From an uncultured Flammeovirgaceae bacterium (GTDB taxonomy: Bacteria > Bacteroidota > Bacteroidia > Cytophagales > Cyclobacteriaceae), in the NCBI GenBank assembly GCA_937883755.1, contig CAKZYA010000003.1, forward strand, positions 124,001-188,000: a DNA stretch of 64,000 bases. Direction: 5' to 3'. Each line of letters starts with the position of its first letter. The stretch's first letter is position 1. The notes below the pieces were generated by a model, which saw only the letters and a program-made list of their open reading frames with translations, ran no database searches and was not told the DNA's origin. This document shows, piece after piece, positions 60,441 through 64,000 of this stretch. Position numbers and translations under genes: made by a program.

Positions 60441-62264
60441 CTACTGCTTCATGACTCGCACTGATGAAGTTCCCCCTCCAGTGTTGAGTTGCATAATGTA
60501 AATCCCAGGGGGCATTGTCTTCCCTTGCTGGTTGCGACCATCCCACTGTAAGCGATGCCCGCCCTCGAGTTGTTCCTCCTCTACCAGTGTCTGCACTTCC
60601 TGCCCCAGCATATCGTATACTTTTGCCTGAACCGGACTATCGTCTCTGAGGGTGTAGTGTAACTCAGTGTGGTGCCTAAAGGGGTTGGGAAAACTACTGA
60701 GCGAAGCTTGATCTACCAGTAAATCTTCTTCCTCAGCGAATGCATCAGAAGGGTCATCACCGTATAGACTTGCGGGAATAGTAGGCTGCATAACTCGGCT
60801 ACTGGTTCCATCTGTGGCGCCAATAATAACAGCACCTACTGGAGCACTTATTTTCAGAGGTTTATTGATGGTGACACTCTCGTTGTAACTACCCCGAGCA
60901 ATGTTCAAAATATCATGATCGGCTGCTTGTGCTACGCCATCAGCTACGGTAAGGTAGGGCTCATAAATATTTCCGTTACCACCCCCCACGCTACTTGCCC
61001 GATCGACGTAGGTGACATCAGTAGTAAAAAACTCACCCAGGTGTTTGCGAAATCCCTGATCCCGGAAGCCAGTACCTACTGCGGGTGAGTCGCCTAAACC
61101 ACTTCCTTCAGAGTGAATTCCTAGCGCAACATTGCTATTCGGATACACTAGCACTCCACCTTCCATATAGTCATCCCAACTATCCGGCGTAATATTGGGA
61201 TTATCATACACCAAGAACCGATCTTTATCGCTTATTCTTCTTATCCAGGCTTCGGGAAGTCTTAGTACTACTTTCTTCTTTTGTAGTGTCTGGTTAGTAG
61301 TACTGTTTTTCTGGAAGCCATAGTGAAGAAGGTCCAGTGTAGTGCCTTGCATGTTTATGCCATTGTTGTGTCTGATCACCTGAAAGTATTTTCCAATTCG
61401 TTCGCCAGGTCGCTTGCCAGTGCCATTCGGGAAGGCTTCAATAATGGTATACCCACCTGACACAAGATCGCGACCTAATCTTCCGTATTGCTTGACTTGA
61501 AAAAAGCTGATCCAGCCAAAATCAGGAATTGTCTTATTTCCGGTAATTCTCCACCAAAAGTGGTGATTTTTGTTGAGTGGATACTGATCTTCGGGGGCAG
61601 GGTGATTTACGGTTCCATCTGCGTTAGACGGGGGAACGTTAAACTCAATAATATCATACTCATCGAGGTAGTTTCCGTTACCAATCTCAAAGCTCTCGAG
61701 AGCACCAAAGTTATTGTCAGTCACTATGGCACCGTTGGCGGCTATCCAACCCGTGCCCCAGGCTTGTTCTCCATTCGTAAATCGACCTACTGCCTCAGCC
61801 CAGTAGCCTAAATTACCTTGAGCTGTAGTACGGGCTTGCGTGGCTGACGTACTATGTATGGCATCAATCTTCTGATTTGTAGCTTGCTCGTTTACCTTTA
61901 TCTCTTTCAGCTTTATCACTACAGCTTCCCCTTGAGCTTGGTAGACGGATACTTTTACGTTCTGTCCATTAAAGTAAGCCGAACTATTACTCCAGTTTTG
62001 TAAGGCTGCAGCATTCATCTTTTGCTTAGCTCCATCGCTGCCCTCCAGTAGCAGGTAGCTATTAGTACCTAGCCGCACCTCTTCAAAGTACAATCGGATG
62101 CTGCTAGTGCCGGGGTAGCTCACTTGAGTCAACTCTTTCAGTTCGCTCACTGCGCTGGCTTCGGCGGCGTATTGGAAGCTGTAGTGAACTTTCTTTTGCG
62201 CCTGGAGGCTAAGCGAGACGAAGCTCGCCCACCCGATCAGACATAGTATCCTAAATATTTTCAT
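60441..62264 (-). CDS. T9SS type A protein with a trypsin-like but apparently inactive domain
   Basis: A 607-residue exported protein (signal ends SLQAQ). At residues ~165-400, WGTGWIAANGAIVTDNNFG and DIIEFNVPPSNADGTVNHP follow the order of Bacteroidota trypsin-like proteases (usually GTGWIxxNGAIVTAGHC). The catalytic His position is Asn here, and the GNSGSPV serine motif is replaced by MEGGVLV. Residues ~425-480 resemble a short parallel-beta-helix start. The last ~80 residues are a type IX sorting domain (SSFPNPFRHHTELHY, VYDMLGQEV, WDGRNQQG, PPGIYIMQL). The protease comparison rests on remembered motifs. It is probably a binding or scaffold protein. Confidence 0.75.
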   Translation of the reverse strand: MKIFRILCLIGWASFVSLSLQAQKKVHYSFQYAAEASAVSELKELTQVSYPGTSSIRLYFEEVRLGTNSYLLLEGSDGAKQKMNAAALQNWSNSSAYFNGQNVKVSVYQAQGEAVVIKLKEIKVNEQATNQKIDAIHSTSATQARTTAQGNLGYWAEAVGRFTNGEQAWGTGWIAANGAIVTDNNFGALESFEIGNGNYLDEYDIIEFNVPPSNADGTVNHPAPEDQYPLNKNHHFWWRITGNKTIPDFGWISFFQVKQYGRLGRDLVSGGYTIIEAFPNGTGKRPGERIGKYFQVIRHNNGINMQGTTLDLLHYGFQKNSTTNQTLQKKKVVLRLPEAWIRRISDKDRFLVYDNPNITPDSWDDYMEGGVLVYPNSNVALGIHSEGSGLGDSPAVGTGFRDQGFRKHLGEFFTTDVTYVDRASSVGGGNGNIYEPYLTVADGVAQAADHDILNIARGSYNESVTINKPLKISAPVGAVIIGATDGTSSRVMQPTIPASLYGDDPSDAFAEEEDLLVDQASLSSFPNPFRHHTELHYTLRDDSPVQAKVYDMLGQEVQTLVEEEQLEGGHRLQWDGRNQQGKTMPPGIYIMQLNTGGGTSSVRVMKQ

Positions 62265-62345
62265 ATGTCTTTGTTTTATTCGTTAGAAGTATTTATTGCG
62301 GTGGTTTAAGTCTTTAGGTGGTACTAAGACTCTTCAGGGTGAATA

Positions 62346-62425
62346 AAATCCCCCTACTCTGACCCTTTGAAAAAGGGAAGGATAAACCGTCCTCTTTTCT
62401 TAAAGGGGGATTGAGGGGGATACTC
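62346..62425. repeat. C-rich/G-rich palindromic intergenic repeat, copy 3
   Basis: ATCCCCCTACTCTGACCC... is mirrored by CTTTTCTTAAAGGGGGAT and TTGAGGGGGAT, giving an imperfect hairpin of about 28 bp around AAGGATAAACCGTCCT. Related to the units at 41708 and 45350. A looser outer pair (GACTCTTCAGGGT / ACTCTGAAGG) extends it. Confidence 0.65.
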
Positions 62426-62451
62426 TGAAGGTTTTGGCACCTAAAATCACT

Positions 62452-63780
62452 CTACTGTAAGCTAACAAGTACTAGTACCAAGCCTTTTCCTTCTTCCAAA
62501 CCTGTCATAGCTTTGCCAATAATAGCACCCTGCGCTTGGCTGGAGTTGTTTACTTTCATAGCGTGACCGGGCGTATCGGAGGTGGTTAGTAAGTCACCGG
62601 GCTGGATGGCTCCGTAGCTAGCATCCACTTTGGCGTATACCCGTCCGGTTAGGGCTACCGGATGCTCACCACTGGCAATGCTGCCGTCTTGCCCCATTAC
62701 CATTCCCGGTTTGATATTGCCTGCTCCACTTACAATGCCCGCTACCGCTTTATCGTAAGCGGAAGTGGCAACTTTCAATTGTCCGGCATTCGCAGGGTCA
62801 ATGGCTACAATGGTTCCGGGCTGGATTTCGCTTCCGCCGTGTACCTCAAAGGGTTCGGCTAAATCGGCTCCGCCTGTAATTTCCAGTACGGTAGTGCGCG
62901 TAGTTCCGCTTACATCCAAGGTGCGGCTAGGGAATCGCATACCGATACCTACTCTTCCTTGCTCGGTCATCACCATGAGAGCGTCGTTTGAACTCTCCTG
63001 GTGAGAGAATACTAGCTTTCCTTCGCCTACGGCCCAATCCGAATTGGATACGCCGATCTTCCAGGATTTGGAGTTATTCAGTAGGTTGAGTTGCCAACTA
63101 TCTGATTTAATACCTAGTTTGGCATCGGCATTTCCGCCTACTGCTCCAATTCCTACATCTCCGTGTTGAGCCATTCTAATGTTATCGTTGGAATGCCAGT
63201 TGATGAATAACCCCTGGTCACTCTCAATCTGATTACCATCCAGTCGCAGGGTGCTAATCCCGGATCGTACGACTAAGCCTCCGCCACGCGACTTGTTGTT
63301 GTTCCACAATATATCTTTGCCCAGTACATTAAGGGTAAACTGTTGCGTTTCAGTACCGAATTGTCCGGCATCCTCATCGAGTATGAATAGGGTATTAGTA
63401 TTACGCCGAATTTTGAATGTTCCTTGGTTGACAATATCCCAATTCAGCGTATTGCCATTATCTAATCGCCGTTCTAACTCAAGGCCAGCGACGGCATTAG
63501 GAAACTGGGTTCCTCCTTCGGAGGTGAGGCGGAAGTAGCGATGGCTAGCGCCCCAAACGTGCAGTAGGCGGGCGGGAGTTGAAGTGCCGATTCCAACCTT
63601 TCCATCAAGGGTATAAATCTTACCACTACCCCCAATCCACTCGCTATCTCCGGTTTCCGGATCAAAATTAAATTGGGCGTAGAGGTTGCTGCTGATGGAT
63701 ACAACTAGCATAAGAAGTAGGGCACCGCGAAAGATCATTTTATTAAATCTTGTGTTTTGTTTAGTTATTAAATTTTGCAT
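62452..63780 (-). CDS. Secreted tail-fibre-like repeat protein
   Basis: A 442-residue protein from the ATG at 63778-63780 (an internal ATG at 63738 gives a shorter signal). The signal region is MIFRGALLLMLVVSISSNLYAQ. The body has phage-tail-fibre / collagen-like blocks, KVGIGTSTPARLLHVWG, GDVGIGAVGGNADAKLGI and GRVGIGMRFPSRTLDVSG, that carry the VGIGT...LDV repeat. The C-terminal part (GDLLTTSDTPGHAMKV, IIGKAMTGLEEGKGLVLVLVSLQ) is a common trimerisation-like ending in Bacteroidota and Cyanobacteria. No peptidase S74 domain is obvious. Exported; function unknown. Confidence 0.8.
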   Translation of the reverse strand: MQNLITKQNTRFNKMIFRGALLLMLVVSISSNLYAQFNFDPETGDSEWIGGSGKIYTLDGKVGIGTSTPARLLHVWGASHRYFRLTSEGGTQFPNAVAGLELERRLDNGNTLNWDIVNQGTFKIRRNTNTLFILDEDAGQFGTETQQFTLNVLGKDILWNNNKSRGGGLVVRSGISTLRLDGNQIESDQGLFINWHSNDNIRMAQHGDVGIGAVGGNADAKLGIKSDSWQLNLLNNSKSWKIGVSNSDWAVGEGKLVFSHQESSNDALMVMTEQGRVGIGMRFPSRTLDVSGTTRTTVLEITGGADLAEPFEVHGGSEIQPGTIVAIDPANAGQLKVATSAYDKAVAGIVSGAGNIKPGMVMGQDGSIASGEHPVALTGRVYAKVDASYGAIQPGDLLTTSDTPGHAMKVNNSSQAQGAIIGKAMTGLEEGKGLVLVLVSLQ

Positions 63781-63833
63781 GAGTTTGATTTTTAGAAGTT
63801 GCATGACGGGCACTAAGGCCCGTCGGTAATGAG

Positions 63834-64000
63834 TTAAATATTTGGTTCAGTGTAGTATATCTCAATGATGCGCGGAGTTTCGGACACGATACGGATACCG
63901 CCGTAGCGATTAGCCTTTCCCAGATGGAACAGAAAGAAATCACCCGCTTGATAAGAAACTTCGGACGGCGGACTCTCGTCACTAGGCCAAAATTTCTCAA
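63834..64000 (-). CDS. Lipoprotein of the local paralogous family, member 4, C-terminal part (cut by window edge)
   Basis: Without a start in the window, but an open leftward frame from 64000 to the TAA at 63834-63836 translates as ...FWPSDESPPSEVSYQAGDF, FLFHLGKANRYGGIRIVSE, IIEIYYTEPNI. This aligns with the family end (SYQTGEIYLFKTDR..RYGAIRIVE...IVEITVQ) of 56135, 57411 and 58157, though more diverged. It is the fourth copy and the array probably continues past the edge. Confidence 0.7.
   Translation of the reverse strand, partial: EKFWPSDESPPSEVSYQAGDFFLFHLGKANRYGGIRIVSETPRIIEIYYTEPNI

Overview
The window reads as a chromosomal segment of a Bacteroidota bacterium, most likely order Cytophagales (the order is an inference). 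The evidence: type IX secretion sorting domains of both kinds (gliding-type domain in 10369-12060; type A domains in 43034-45346 and 60441-62264), a TonB receptor paired with a DUF4249 lipoprotein, a short RpoD without region 1.1, many Bacteroidota-type lipoproteins, and promoters of the TTG/TTTG-N19-20-TAnnTTTG kind. No prophage, CRISPR array, integrase or intact transposase was found.

Layout. 1-2644: the N-terminus of cytochrome bd subunit I (cydA, leftward, cut by the edge) with a small membrane ORF just upstream, two lipoproteins, then a rightward YfcE-type phosphoesterase and an archaeal-type UMP kinase. 2645-8950: a basic/acidic low-complexity protein, the DUF4249/TonB-receptor pair, and a divergent secreted Ig-like protein overlapping hisS. 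8943-16814: hisS, a T9SS type B protein, YbaB, a glycosyltransferase, an antisense-overlapping PspC protein, a 599-residue OmpA/TPR-like lipoprotein and pdhB. 16888-31881: mostly housekeeping genes (ffh, DEAD-box helicase, hydrolase-OsmC fusion, tRNA-Met beside a broken copy, LptF/G permease, rpsO-pnp, rpoD, trxB, CDGSH protein, GNAT, PhoH-like ATPase, SAM hydrolase-type enzyme).

31930-42667: tRNA-Leu, a YtrA-like operon (ABC ATPase, permease, GntR repressor, envelope protein) with an evident operator over its start, a trypsin-like protease, a MacB/FtsX permease, a DoxX-like protein and a LytS/LytTR two-component pair. Three in-phase 21-bp direct repeats, a plausible LytTR operator, lie between the regulator and the next lipoprotein gene. 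42668-55951: a 162-bp MITE-like element, a repeat-rich T9SS protein, an SLC12-type transporter, a GH43 enzyme, proA, a divergent MarR / carboxynorspermidine-synthase-type pair whose gap holds a MarR-like palindrome and a 21-bp perfect inverted repeat, and several small enzymes.

56135-64000 is the accessory part and the best candidate for something undescribed. It is a leftward array of at least four related lipoproteins (56135, 57411, 58157, and a fourth running off the right edge), a truncated haemoglobin among them, three related NTF2-like exported proteins (one shortened), a T9SS protein that looks like a trypsin-fold pseudo-protease, and a tail-fibre-like secreted protein. Duplicated terminator hairpins suggest growth by local duplication. 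Its function cannot be read from the sequence. A family of C-rich/G-rich palindromic repeats sits in three intergenic gaps (41.7, 45.3 and 62.3 kb).
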